A DNA stretch of 64,000 bases, from contig NZ_CP024896.1 in NCBI RefSeq assembly GCF_002796545.1, positions 1-64,000 on the forward strand. The letters run 5' to 3'. This stretch comes from Amycolatopsis sp. AA4 (GTDB lineage Bacteria > Actinomycetota > Actinomycetes > Mycobacteriales > Pseudonocardiaceae). The translations under genes were made by a program, and so were the position numbers. Of this stretch, positions 42,342 to 50,573 are shown piece by piece. Below the pieces are notes generated by a model. It was given only the letters and a program-made list of their open reading frames with translations. It searched no databases and was not told the DNA's origin. Position 1 is the first letter of the stretch. Every line of letters starts with the position of its first letter.

Positions 42342-42737
42342 ATGAGCACTGCGATCACCGACACCAGCGGCGCGTCCGGGCCTGCCGGGCGGCTGGAGAT
42401 CCTCGCCCGGGAGCACGGGATCACCGCGGCGCAGCAGCAGCTGCGCGCCGAGCTCGGCGACGACGTCCAGGCCTACCGCGAGGCGCTGGACGACTGGGCG
42501 GCCACGCGCCGGGTGTGGCTGGTCGGCTACCGCCGCCGCACCGCGCCGGGCCGGTGGGAGATCGGCGGCCAGGCGTTCGTGGTCGCGGAGAATCCGCTGG
42601 TCGCGCGTGTTCTGGTCGAGCAGGATCCCGACGTGCGGATGTGGGGCGCGGACGCCTACGGCGTTCCCGGCCGCGACCGCGTCGGGCTCACCTGCGACCG
42701 GATCCACGTCGGCCCCGGCGACGTCCGCCAGCACTGA
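42342..42737 (+). CDS. Hypothetical protein under family A promoter
   Basis: 131 aa. Helical first half (LEILAREHGITAAQQQLRAE) and a beta-rich second half ending in GLTCDRIHVGPGDVRQH. Good ribosome site (GAGGGAGGAA). No known domain. First gene of a set of small accessory genes. Confidence 0.6.
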   Translation: MSTAITDTSGASGPAGRLEILAREHGITAAQQQLRAELGDDVQAYREALDDWAATRRVWLVGYRRRTAPGRWEIGGQAFVVAENPLVARVLVEQDPDVRMWGADAYGVPGRDRVGLTCDRIHVGPGDVRQH

Positions 42738-42758
42738 GCGCCGGGGGAGCGCCGAGGC

Positions 42759-43013
42759 ATGGCTGCGAGGCAGTGGGCGGAGGGCGACCCCGAGCCGTCG
42801 AACGACGAGGTCCGCACGGTGACCGGCGCGTCCGGCACCGTGTGGGCCCGGTCCGAGCCCAACGGCCTGTTCTGGTGGCCGCGCCCGGGCGGCAGTGTCC
42901 GGCACTGGCCGGAGCTGCTGCGGATCGACGGGCCGGTGACAGCGGAACCTGTTGCTGTGCAAGGAACCCTGTTCGACATCGAGCCGGTCGTCCCCCGCCG
43001 CGGCCGCCGCTGA
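42759..43013 (+). CDS. Small hypothetical protein
   Basis: 84 aa, Trp-rich (WARSEPNGLFWWPRPGG), no cysteines, basic C-terminus. Twenty bases after the previous gene, so probably co-transcribed from promoter copy 2. Confidence 0.5.
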   Translation: MAARQWAEGDPEPSNDEVRTVTGASGTVWARSEPNGLFWWPRPGGSVRHWPELLRIDGPVTAEPVAVQGTLFDIEPVVPRRGRR

Positions 43014-43222
43014 GGGAAGGCCCGGCCGCGGCCGGGCGGTACATTCGTTGCGGGCACGGCGCGGGCCCTTCTCCGAGCCGGACGATCCCCACGTGATCGC
43101 CTGGCGTCCGAGGACAAGCTGACCACCGAGTCACAAGCGCGAACGACGAATCCCGCGACCAGGCGCACATCTGCCGACAACCCTTCGCGGGGCGACGTGG
43201 GCTCCCCGCAGGAGGAGATCAG

Positions 43223-43816
43223 ATGGGCACCGGAAGCATGCGCGACTACCGCGCCGAAATCCGCAAGTACATGGCCGAACACCAGGTCAACTACACGACC
43301 GCCAAGCGCGCGGTCGACACCGCGGCCGCGGCCCCGAGCGGGCCGCCCGACGACGGCTTCGGCGGGCACGAATTCGACTACGAAGCACGCACCGACCTGT
43401 TCCGGTGCCACCTGTGCGGGCAGTACGAGGCGACCGCTCGCTCCGACGACGGCCCGATCGAGCCGTGCACGGGACTGCCCGGCTACGGCGGCGACACAGA
43501 ACGGGTCTACCTGCTGCTGCACGAAAACCCGCGCAGGGCCGACCTCGGGACGGCATGGATTGCTGGCCGCATCCGCGAGACCGGCATCGGCCGGACCGTC
43601 CGGTTCGGCTGCCGCGACGGCCGCTGGCTGGTCGAGTCCGCCCCGCGCGTGGTCGACGAGCTGCAGCGCCGAGTCGGGGAAATCCCCTGCACTCTCGTCG
43701 ACGGCGGCACCGCGCCCGCCTTCACCGGAGCCGAACAGCTCTCCTCCGCCGAGGGACGGCAGGTCATCGCCGAGAACTACGCCGCCTACGTCGCGAAATA
43801 CGGGGTGCCGCAGTAA
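43223..43816 (+). CDS. Hypothetical protein with Cys-pair motif
   Basis: 197 aa behind GGAGGAG. FRCHLCGQYEA with a later EPCTGLPGYGG could form a zinc site in the first half; the second half is alpha/beta without a known motif (LFRCHLC to IRETGIGRTVRFGC). Role unknown. Confidence 0.6.
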   Translation: MGTGSMRDYRAEIRKYMAEHQVNYTTAKRAVDTAAAAPSGPPDDGFGGHEFDYEARTDLFRCHLCGQYEATARSDDGPIEPCTGLPGYGGDTERVYLLLHENPRRADLGTAWIAGRIRETGIGRTVRFGCRDGRWLVESAPRVVDELQRRVGEIPCTLVDGGTAPAFTGAEQLSSAEGRQVIAENYAAYVAKYGVPQ

Positions 43817-43842
43817 CACCCGGTTCGGGTCGGGCCGGGCGG

Positions 43843-44124
43843 TCAGGCTCCCCATTTCGCGCGGGCGGCCGCGGCCGCGAGCGCAGCGGCGGAGCCGACG
43901 ACGGCGAAGGCGGTCACGGCGCATCCGGAGCTGCCGGACGCTCCGGAGCCGGGTTCGGCGAGCAGGTCCGCGGAGACATTGTTGACGCGAGTGGTGCCGT
44001 CGTACTCGAAGTCGACGTCGCAGTCTCCGGTGAACGACGTCGAAGCGACCTTGCCCCGGGTGCCGGCCGGGACGCCGCCGACGGCGCGCACCAGCTCGAC
44101 CCGGTCGCCCGTCGACCACCCCAT
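43843..44124 (-). CDS. SH3-like small protein with C-terminal membrane helix
   Basis: 93 aa behind GGAAGGGGG. GDRVELVRAVGGVPAGTRGK and CDVDFEYDGTTRVNNVSADL fit a small beta barrel; a hydrophobic Ala-rich helix follows (CAVTAFAVVGSAAALAA). Likely tail-anchored. Convergent with the gene at 43223. Confidence 0.55.
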   Translation of the reverse strand: MGWSTGDRVELVRAVGGVPAGTRGKVASTSFTGDCDVDFEYDGTTRVNNVSADLLAEPGSGASGSSGCAVTAFAVVGSAAALAAAAARAKWGA

Positions 44125-44255
44125 CGCGCGCCCCCTTCCGCACCGGCCGCGGCGGATGCCGCGCTGATCACCGTACGACCCGGTCCGGCGCTGCGCCGCG
44201 ATTCCCGGCGGATCGGCGAGCCCGCCTTTCCAGCGCAGTGACCAGCGAATATAAC

Positions 44256-44285
44256 TTGACGCGTACGCGTCAAGCCGCGTAGGCT
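44256..44285 (+). promoter_or_regulatory. Palindromic promoter, family A, copy 3
   Basis: TTGACGCGTACGCGTCAA at 44256-44273 and TAGGCT at 44280-44285, spacing 18, followed by GGTGCT as in copy 1 (GATGCT). Drives the gene at 44350. Confidence 0.8.
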
Positions 44286-44349
44286 GGTGCTGCCGCCGAC
44301 AAGGGCGGAACCCCGTGATCCGACGGGTCGGGAACAGGAGGAGATCAGG

Positions 44350-44535
44350 ATGGACAGGAAAACCGTTGTCGTCGGCGCCGGCGCGATCGCGGCCGCCGGA
44401 GTGGCCGCCCGGGTCGCGTACGCCCGCGCCGTCGAATACCCGAAGTGGCGCGCAGGCCAAGAGGGTTTCGCACGTCGGCTCGCCGAGCGCGAGGGCCAGG
44501 ACGCCGGCGCTGCCTCGCAGCGCACCGGCCAGTAG
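44350..44535 (+). CDS. Small membrane protein under family A promoter
   Basis: 61 aa behind GGAGGAG. N-terminal hydrophobic helix (VVVGAGAIAAAGVAARVAYA) and a charged C-terminal half. Probably an inner-membrane protein of the regulon. Followed by a GC hairpin. Confidence 0.6.
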   Translation: MDRKTVVVGAGAIAAAGVAARVAYARAVEYPKWRAGQEGFARRLAEREGQDAGAASQRTGQ

Positions 44536-44578
44536 CCGGGCGCCCCCAAGGACTGGGGCCGGCCGACGGCCGCCCCGG

Positions 44579-44608
44579 CCGGGCCCCGGACGTGAAGCCG
44601 GGGCCCGG
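44579..44608. terminator. GC hairpin
   Basis: 11-bp perfect stem (44579-44589 with 44598-44608) and an 8-base loop, between the small membrane protein gene and the next operon. Confidence 0.55.
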
Positions 44609-44698
44609 ACCAGCAGAAATCCAAGCCCCGGCCGGGACGACTCCCTACCACAGTCGCCGTCCCGGCCGGAGGTTCCCCGCTCGCACGAGGAGGTTCCA

Positions 44699-44896
44699 GT
44701 GTCCACCATGACGACGCCGCCGCGGACGTGGCTAGCCGGTGTCGGCCCGGCGCCCGACAGCGACGAGGTGCGCGACGACCGGTGCTGGGTGTGGTCACGC
44801 GGCGCAGACGGCCGCTACCACGACCCGTCCGGCCGCCACCACGAAACCGCCGAAGGCCTGCACGCCCGCACGGACCTGGTCGAGGTGATCCGGTGA
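44699..44896 (+). CDS. Small hypothetical protein
   Basis: 65 aa from GTG 44699, 5 bases after GAGGAGG (ATG 44708 also in frame). Sequence includes CWVWSRGADGRYHDPSGRHH. Overlaps the next gene by GTGA. Confidence 0.55.
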   Translation: MSTMTTPPRTWLAGVGPAPDSDEVRDDRCWVWSRGADGRYHDPSGRHHETAEGLHARTDLVEVIR

Positions 44897-45078
44897 TCCG
44901 CGCGAACGACGACGCCGCGATCGGCTGGGACGACGCGAAATGGCTGGTCGGCAACGGCAAAGCCAAGCGCAACCGGATCCCCGTACCGGTCCTGTGCTAC
45001 GAGCCGCCGATCTACAGGTGCAGCCAGTGCGGGACTCCCTGCACCGGCGTCATGTGCCTGTCCTGCACCACGCAGTAA
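44893..45078 (+). CDS. Small zinc-ribbon protein
   Basis: 61 aa from GTG 44893, coupled to the previous gene. C-terminal IYRCSQCGTPCTGVMCLSC has two CxxC pairs, a typical zinc ribbon. Unknown role, part of a four-gene run of small proteins (44699-45493). Confidence 0.6.
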   Translation: MIRANDDAAIGWDDAKWLVGNGKAKRNRIPVPVLCYEPPIYRCSQCGTPCTGVMCLSCTTQ

Positions 45079-45110
45079 GCCCGGACCGGCAGCCGCGGAG
45101 GCGATCAGCG

Positions 45111-45374
45111 ATGACGGAGCTGTCCAGCTGGGAGACCGACGACGGCGCCTGGCACGTCCTCGGCGCGGGCGACGCGGCGACCGTGCAGCGCGTCCTGGCC
45201 GAGCACGCCGAGCTGACCGGCACCGAGGCTCCGCAGGTGCGCGAGACCGAGCTCGAGCGCCGCTGGATCCGCCGCACCAGCGGCGACCCGTGCGTGTTCG
45301 TCCGGTGCCGCTCGACCGACGCCGGTGCGCAGCTGCTGACGACCTGGACACCAGCAACGGGCGGAGGGAGGTGA
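45111..45374 (+). CDS. Small hypothetical protein
   Basis: 87 aa with an alpha/beta look (WETDDGAWHVLGAGDAATVQ, LERRWIRRTSGDPCVFVRC). No motif recognised. Five bases separate its stop from the next ATG. Confidence 0.55.
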   Translation: MTELSSWETDDGAWHVLGAGDAATVQRVLAEHAELTGTEAPQVRETELERRWIRRTSGDPCVFVRCRSTDAGAQLLTTWTPATGGGR

Positions 45375-45379
45375 ACGCC

Positions 45380-45493
45380 ATGCTGCGGTGCGACCCGGCG
45401 AACGGAGACGGCCACTACTTCGTGAAGTCCAATGTGGATCCGACCGTGTGGGTGTGCTGCAAGGACGGTTGCGGCGCAACGCAAAGCCGCTGA
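45380..45493 (+). CDS. 37-residue Cys-containing protein
   Basis: MLRCDPANGDGHYFVKSNVD then WVCCKDGCGATQSR. Ribosome site GGAGGGAGG is 9 bases before the ATG. Four Cys suggest a metal-bound micro-domain. Confidence 0.5.
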   Translation: MLRCDPANGDGHYFVKSNVDPTVWVCCKDGCGATQSR

Positions 45494-45518
45494 CAAGACC
45501 GAAAACATCCGAGAGACC

Positions 45519-45555
45519 AGGCGGACGGGCCAGGGCTTAGCTGGCCCGTCCGCCT
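45519..45555. terminator. Hairpin terminator
   Basis: 15-bp perfect stem (45519-45533 with 45541-45555), 7-base loop, 25 bases after the stop of the 37-residue gene. Confidence 0.75.
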
Positions 45556-45717
45556 TGCAGCCTACGGGCATCCGGGCCGGGCTGCGGCAGGATGCGGCCC
45601 GCAGGCGGGCGGCGGGACGCGTTCGCCCGGGCGGCGCCCGCCGCGTCCAGCCCGAATATCGTCATGGCATGCCAGGGCAGCACGTCCTCGGCAGGCCGAC
45701 CATGAAAGGCAACAGCG

Positions 45718-46314
45718 ATGAGCAGCAGGAACGCCGCCGGCGTCCGGTACGCCGGGCGCGACGAGCTGGACCAGGCCGCCGCGCGGCTGTGGGCCGCAGT
45801 CCAGGCACTGCACCCCGAGCTGCCCGTCACCGCGCCGCCGATCAACGCCCACTACCCCGCCGAGCCCCTGCCGAAAACCGCGCCAGCGGTGGCCGTGTCG
45901 GTGCTGCGCGAAGCCGCCCGCACCCTCGCGGACGTGCGGGGCGAGGAGGTCGTGCGCCGAGGAGGCCGCTACCACAACAAACGCTTCGCCGAGCTCGCCG
46001 CCGAGGTGGGCCTGCGCGCCGAGACGGACCCGACCAAGCCGGTGGAGCAGACCGGCGGTTTCGCCGTGCTCAGCCTGCCCGACGACGCGAAGGAGGCCTA
46101 CCGCGAGGAGATCGAGGGAATCCGGGCCGTGCTGCAGGCACATCCGGTTCCCGACATCGAGCCGCGGGCACCCCGGTTGACGTCAGGAGGGGCGAAGCTG
46201 CGCGCCGAGTGCAGCTGCACACCCCCGCGCAAGATCTATGCCAGCAAACGCGAACTCGCCAGGGGCGGCATCGTGTGCACGTGGTGCGGGAAGCCGTTCG
46301 TTTCCGTCTCCTAG
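45718..46314 (+). CDS. Plasmid accessory protein with C-terminal zinc ribbon
   Basis: 198 aa. DELDQAAARLWAAVQALHPE and GGRYHNKRFAELAAEVGLRA resemble a SprT-like family seen on actinomycete plasmids and phages, and the C-terminus has CSCTPPRKIYASKRELARGG followed by CTWCGKPF. The HExxH active site of true SprT proteases is not visible, so peptidase activity is doubtful. Confidence 0.6.
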   Translation: MSSRNAAGVRYAGRDELDQAAARLWAAVQALHPELPVTAPPINAHYPAEPLPKTAPAVAVSVLREAARTLADVRGEEVVRRGGRYHNKRFAELAAEVGLRAETDPTKPVEQTGGFAVLSLPDDAKEAYREEIEGIRAVLQAHPVPDIEPRAPRLTSGGAKLRAECSCTPPRKIYASKRELARGGIVCTWCGKPFVSVS

Positions 46315-46634
46315 CTCGCCGTTCCCTGCCCGGGCCTCCTGCTCCGCATCGTCGACGGCACCAACCAGCGCGCCCGCGCATGTATAACGACCTATACGGC
46401 TCGTCGTGAAGGGACACCCCGTCACGGGCAGCCAGAGCAAAGGAACCGAACTCGTGAAGAGTCCTCAAGCTCAGCTGACGGTTGGAGAAGCATTTCGAGG
46501 CGGCGGTGTGACCTGACCCCGTTCGCGGTTGCCCTGACCAGGGTGCACGTGGTCTCATGGACACATGTTGCAGTTACAAGTGCACGGTTGTGCGGTTGTT
46601 GCTGCACGCGGTGAGTGGTGAGGAGTGATGACCC
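46315..46634. other. Gap upstream of toxin-antitoxin genes
   Basis: No gene seen. Lower-GC, T/G-rich sequence at 46563-46612 (GTTGCAGTTACAAGTGC and GTTGTGCGGTTGTTGC repeats) probably holds the promoter/operator of the following pair. Confidence 0.4.
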
Positions 46635-47072
46635 GTGTCGACAACGCTGGCGGGAGCGAACGACCGTGCCGTCCTGATGACCGACGAGCGCGATCAGCGG
46701 CAGGCCGCTGAGGTGGTGCGCCGCCTGCCCGCGAAAGGCAGGGCGCTGTTCCGCGCGGAGGCGTCCGGGTCCGCGGTCGAGGTGCCGCCCGAGCTGTCGG
46801 CGATCATCGCGCAGGTGGTGCAGGCGGTGGCGGCCGGGCGTGCGGTGACGGTCAGTTCGCTGCCCGAGGAGCTGACGACCACCGAGGCGGCCAAGATCCT
46901 CGGCATTTCGCGGCCGACGCTGATGCGCAAAATCGACGCCGGCGAGATCCCTGCGCGCAAGGTCGGCACGCACACCCGGCTGCGGACGCGTGACGTGCTC
47001 GCCGAGCGGAGCGCACGGCGGCAACGGCAGCTGGCCGCGTTCGATGAACTGCGCGCCCTGGAAGACGACTGA
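46635..47072 (+). CDS. Excisionase-type HTH antitoxin
   Basis: 145 aa from GTG 46635. C-terminal helix-turn-helix of the MerR/excisionase type (LTTTEAAKILGISRPTLMRK, IDAGEIPARKVGTHTRL). N-terminal half is helical. Directly upstream of a PIN-domain gene, the usual order of HTH-PIN toxin-antitoxin pairs, so it should both neutralise the toxin and repress the operon. Confidence 0.8.
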   Translation: MSTTLAGANDRAVLMTDERDQRQAAEVVRRLPAKGRALFRAEASGSAVEVPPELSAIIAQVVQAVAAGRAVTVSSLPEELTTTEAAKILGISRPTLMRKIDAGEIPARKVGTHTRLRTRDVLAERSARRQRQLAAFDELRALEDD

Positions 47073-47075
47073 CCC

Positions 47076-47119
47076 CACCGGCTCGCGCGGCCAGGATGCA
47101 CCGTCCGCGCGAGCCGGTG
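47076..47119. terminator. Hairpin between antitoxin and toxin genes
   Basis: 15-bp perfect stem (47076-47090 with 47105-47119), 14-base loop. It fills the 61-base gap and ends 14 bases before the toxin GTG. Likely attenuates toxin expression. Confidence 0.7.
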
Positions 47120-47133
47120 GATAGCCTGGCGAG

Positions 47134-47733
47134 GTGGCCGCCCTGCGAGTGTTCGTCGACGCCAACGTGCTCTACTCCCGGACCCTGCGCGACTGGCTGT
47201 GCCTGCTGCAGCTGGGCGCGCCCGGCGAGATCTACACCGTCTACTGGAGCGAGCACGTGCTCGCCGAAACGATCTACCACCTGCTCAAGAACCACCCCGA
47301 ATGGGAAGGCGGCCGGATCACGGCGATCCGCGATCGCATCACGAACGTGTTCGAGGGCGGCCGGGTCGAAGACTTCACCGTCGACGGCTCGTTCCCCGGC
47401 ACCGACCTCGACGACCGGCACGTGCACGCCGCGGCACTGGCCTGCAGCGCCGACATCGTGCTTAGCGACGACGGCGGCTTCACCGTTGACGACGAAGCCG
47501 CTGCGCAGCTGCCCTACGAGGTCCACCACCCGGACGAATTCTTCGTCCTGGTCGACGACAGCGTCCCTGACCGCGTCGCGCAGGTCACCCGCTGCCAAAC
47601 CCTCTACTGGCGCGACCGGTCCCCGGACGGACGCGCCGACCTCGCGACCGCGCTGATCAACGCGTCCTGCCCCGAATTCGCAGAACGCGTGCGCGTCCAC
47701 CAGAGCCAGCTGTCGTTGCCGCCTGCCGACTGA
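47134..47733 (+). CDS. PIN-domain toxin
   Basis: 199 aa from GTG 47134. Acidic PIN residues are present: FVDANVLYSR, SEHVLAETIYHL, DLDDRHVHAAALA and IVLSDDGGF. This fold is a magnesium-dependent RNase in VapC-like toxins. Paired with the HTH protein upstream. A C-terminal extension of ~70 residues distinguishes it from short VapC proteins. Confidence 0.82.
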   Translation: MAALRVFVDANVLYSRTLRDWLCLLQLGAPGEIYTVYWSEHVLAETIYHLLKNHPEWEGGRITAIRDRITNVFEGGRVEDFTVDGSFPGTDLDDRHVHAAALACSADIVLSDDGGFTVDDEAAAQLPYEVHHPDEFFVLVDDSVPDRVAQVTRCQTLYWRDRSPDGRADLATALINASCPEFAERVRVHQSQLSLPPAD

Positions 47734-48184
47734 CTGCTCGGCGTCGGAGACGCGCCGCTGCGGTGAAGAGCCCGCCGGCCGGTACAGCCGCCGCTGCGGC
47801 TTCCGGAGGGCGAGGCGGCTCGGCGGCGGTTCCTCGAGTTCGGCTGCCAGCCCGGCGATGCCTTTGCGCCCGAAGGCGAACGCACCGAAGAGGATCGCCG
47901 CGATAGTTGCGCGCAGCAGCGTGGCGGCGAACGGGCTGGCGTCGATCACCGCGGCGTGCGCGCACTCGCCCGCCGCGATCGCGCCACGGGGACGAGAGCA
48001 GCGGACAGGCCGCGCAGGGCGAGGCCGAGGGCCTGCCAGGCATTACCGCACTGTCCCCGGCAGGCCTGCCGTCCCGCGACGGTTCGGATCACGAGCCGCG
48101 AGCGTCTCCCGTTTCCTGTTGTCCGGTCGGAAGCCACTGGGAAACACCTGTCCTGATGCCGTGCACGCCGCCGATGCTGAGTCC
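47734..48184. other. Gap with possible decayed membrane gene
   Basis: On the minus strand, AWQALGLALRGLSAALVPVA (about 48000-48060) and, in another frame, LLRATIAAILFGAFAFGRKG (about 47860-47920) look like two helices of one small membrane protein split by an indel near 47990. No intact gene can be supported. Confidence 0.35.
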
Positions 48185-48586
48185 ATGACTACTTCCGCAC
48201 TGCGGTTTTGCCCGTTCTGCCCCGCCGCTCCCGGCGGAGATCCGTCCGAAGTGGACCCGGCCGACATCGTGCGGCGCTGGGCCTCGGCGACCGCGTTCTA
48301 CCCGCGACGGCGCATCATCCCCGGCCACGTGATCGTCGCTCCGCACGCTCACGTCGAGTCGGGCCATCGAGACCCGGTCGTCACCGGCTACGCCGCGGCG
48401 TGCGCGGCCGAGCTGGCCGACCAGCTCGGCTATCGCCAATACAACTTGATCCAGTCCTCGGGCCCGTGCGCGACACAAACCGTGCCGCACCTGCACTGGC
48501 ACCTGGTGCCCCGCTCCCCCGGCGACGGGCTGTCGCTGCCGTGGACGCCAAGCCAGCAGCGGGAGCGGGCGGAGGCGGCGGCATGA
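48185..48586 (+). CDS. HIT-family nucleotide hydrolase/transferase
   Basis: 133 aa. CPFCP near the N-terminus, GHVIVAPHAHVES, and the catalytic triad segment TVPHLHWHLVPR (HxHxH). Such proteins act on nucleotide phosphoramidates, dinucleoside polyphosphates and similar compounds. Its stop overlaps the start of the deoxyribosyltransferase-like gene (ATGA), pointing to a joint role in nucleotide chemistry. Confidence 0.85.
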   Translation: MTTSALRFCPFCPAAPGGDPSEVDPADIVRRWASATAFYPRRRIIPGHVIVAPHAHVESGHRDPVVTGYAAACAAELADQLGYRQYNLIQSSGPCATQTVPHLHWHLVPRSPGDGLSLPWTPSQQRERAEAAA

Positions 48587-49098
48587 TCCGGCTCGTGCAG
48601 GCTCGCGAACCGCTCCCCGGTCCGGACGAGCCGAGCGTGTTCCTCGCCGGGCCGACCGCGGTCTCCGGCGGACCCGTGCCCTCGTGGCGGCCCGACGCCG
48701 TCGACCTGTTCGGTCGGCTCTGGCGCCAGCCGGAACCGCTGGCGGTGATGACACCGGAGAACCCCGTCCGCGCCCGCAGGTACATAAACCAGTTCACCTG
48801 GGAAAACGCGTCCAGGAAGCACGCGAAGGCGATCATGTACTGGATCCCGCGAGACATGGTGTCGTTGCCAGGGATGACCACGAACGTCGAGTTCGGCTAC
48901 GACGTCGCGGCAGGCCGGACCGTCGTGCTCGGCTGTCCCCCGGACTGCCCCGATCCCCGACGGAACAAGTACCTGGTGCACCTGGCCCGCGCGCACGGAG
49001 TGCCGGTGCGCACCACACTTCGGGACACGGTGGAAACAGCGGCCAGGCTGGTAATCGAGCAGCTCGCAACGCAGCTCCGGCACGTCAATCAGAGGTGA
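48583..49098 (+). CDS. Nucleoside 2-deoxyribosyltransferase-like protein
   Basis: 171 aa. SVFLAGPTA (N-terminal phosphate-binding type loop), FTWENASRKHAKAIMYWIPR and MTTNVEFGYDVAAGRTVVLG are the hallmarks of the family, including the Glu in the NVEFG segment that serves as nucleophile. It may transfer or cleave N-glycosidic bonds in nucleosides. Coupled with the HIT gene. Confidence 0.82.
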   Translation: MIRLVQAREPLPGPDEPSVFLAGPTAVSGGPVPSWRPDAVDLFGRLWRQPEPLAVMTPENPVRARRYINQFTWENASRKHAKAIMYWIPRDMVSLPGMTTNVEFGYDVAAGRTVVLGCPPDCPDPRRNKYLVHLARAHGVPVRTTLRDTVETAARLVIEQLATQLRHVNQR

Positions 49099-49104
49099 GC
49101 ATCC

Positions 49105-49324
49105 GGCTCGAACCGGCAACCGCCAGCTGAAACGAGCGTTCTTCCTGGCCGCGTTCGCCGCCTTGTCCGATCCGACCAGCCGGGCCTACTACGACCGCAA
49201 ACGAGCCGAAGGCAAGAAACACAACGCCGCCCTCATCTGCCTCGCCCGCCGCCGCTGCGACGTCCTCTACGCCATGCTCCGCAACCGCACCCACTACCGG
49301 CACCCCACGCCCACCGCGGCTTGA
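49105..49324 (+). pseudogene. C-terminal remnant of IS110-family transposase
   Basis: NRQLKRAFFLAAFAALSDP followed by YYDRKRAEGKKHNAALICLA and RRRCDVLYAMLRNRTHY is the conserved end of IS110-type DEDD transposases. The upstream part is missing and the remnant abuts the deoxyribosyltransferase gene. It marks an old insertion. Confidence 0.8.
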
Positions 49325-49451
49325 CAACCACATAGGGACACCCCCGCGGGAATTCCCGGGGCTGCGGGCTGATGGGCCTGTCCGGTGATGTTGACCGGCG
49401 CGCCGGGCCGTGTTCTCGCCGCGGCGGGCGCGCGCTGGAAGCATCGTCGCG

Positions 49452-50201
49452 GTGAGCGGAAATGCGTCGAAGTTGACTGAGCGGAAGCTGATCAAGGGCT
49501 CGACGACCAGAGCGCCGGGAGTGGTGATCCGGCTGGCCGGAGCCGACGATGTCGCGGCGGTCGAGCGGATGGCCCCGGTCGCGGGGACCACGCTGGGCGA
49601 GGTGCTGGCGGAGGCGATCCGGTCCGGGGCGATGGGATCGGCGCACCGCGCGGCACTCGCGGCCGGCGGCGGCGACCGCGGTCGGGAGGCGTTCACGCAC
49701 GCGATCGCGCGGGCTGCCGCCGAGCACGACCAGTTCCATGCGTACGCGGTCGCCGCGGTGGTGTTGGTCGCCGCGCATCGCGACCACGGCGTGGTCGGCG
49801 CCGAGATCGTGTTCCCGCCCGTGCACGTGGCCGAAAACTACGTGACGTACGCCCGCAACGCCGGAGCCAACTCCCGGGAGCAGGGCAAGCTCCTGGCCGT
49901 CGGCGCGGTCGGCCTGGCGAAGGTGTCGGCGCTGGTCGTCGACGAGTCGCACCGCGGCCGCGGCCTCGGCGCCGCGCTGCTGGGCCAGGCCAGGAGAATC
50001 TTCTTCGCGCACGGCTACCCGCTGGTCTACGGCCAGATCCCCGCCGACCGGCCCGACCTGGCGGGCTTCTACCAGTGCCAGGGGTTCGAGGTCCGCAGGC
50101 CCGAGGACCGCCTGGACCTGGAGACGGTGTTCGGCATCCCCGGCGGCATCCGCCCCGACCGGGGAGAACGGTTCTTCGTCTGCTGGAACCCGCACCTCTG
50201 A
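49452..50201 (+). CDS. GNAT-family acetyltransferase
   Basis: 249 aa from GTG 49452. The acetyl-CoA loop is VVDESHRGRGLGAALLGQA (R/Q-x-x-G-x-G/A motif), followed by the IPADRPDLAGFYQCQGF segment typical of motif B. The ~170 residues before it are longer than in most GNAT enzymes. Substrate unknown; cytoplasmic. Confidence 0.8.
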   Translation: MSGNASKLTERKLIKGSTTRAPGVVIRLAGADDVAAVERMAPVAGTTLGEVLAEAIRSGAMGSAHRAALAAGGGDRGREAFTHAIARAAAEHDQFHAYAVAAVVLVAAHRDHGVVGAEIVFPPVHVAENYVTYARNAGANSREQGKLLAVGAVGLAKVSALVVDESHRGRGLGAALLGQARRIFFAHGYPLVYGQIPADRPDLAGFYQCQGFEVRRPEDRLDLETVFGIPGGIRPDRGERFFVCWNPHL

Positions 50202-50240
50202 CGCCAGCGCCGAGGCGGTCGCTGGTCGGGGCTGGTGTTC

Positions 50241-50405
50241 ATGTGTTCCGAGGCGGACGAAGCAGCCGCGTACCTGCTGTGCCGGATGGAATCCGAACAC
50301 CGCGACGACGAACTCGGCATGGCCCGCAGGCGCGTGGCCGAACTGCTGCAGCTCGGCGTTCCGGCCGAGGTCGCGCAGCGCGCCGCCCTGCTGGCCCGGG
50401 TCTGA
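50241..50405 (+). CDS. 54-residue helical protein
   Basis: MCSEADEAAAYLLCRMESEH then MARRRVAELLQLGVPAEVAQ. Amphipathic helices, no stop-rich features, natural composition. GTG 50235 is an alternative start. No known family. Confidence 0.4.
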   Translation: MCSEADEAAAYLLCRMESEHRDDELGMARRRVAELLQLGVPAEVAQRAALLARV

Positions 50406-50573
50406 GACCAGACCCTGTACGTCGGACCTGGTCAGCACCGTGGAGCGCGGAAGGAACGGCCTGCCCGTTTTCTTCCTGGGCGCGGCCGGTGGTGCGCGTC
50501 CCGGCACGCACGGCAGTGCCCGCCGCGCTTGACGCCGCGTGGGCCGGACAGCGGCCGGGGCCCTTGGGCGGGG

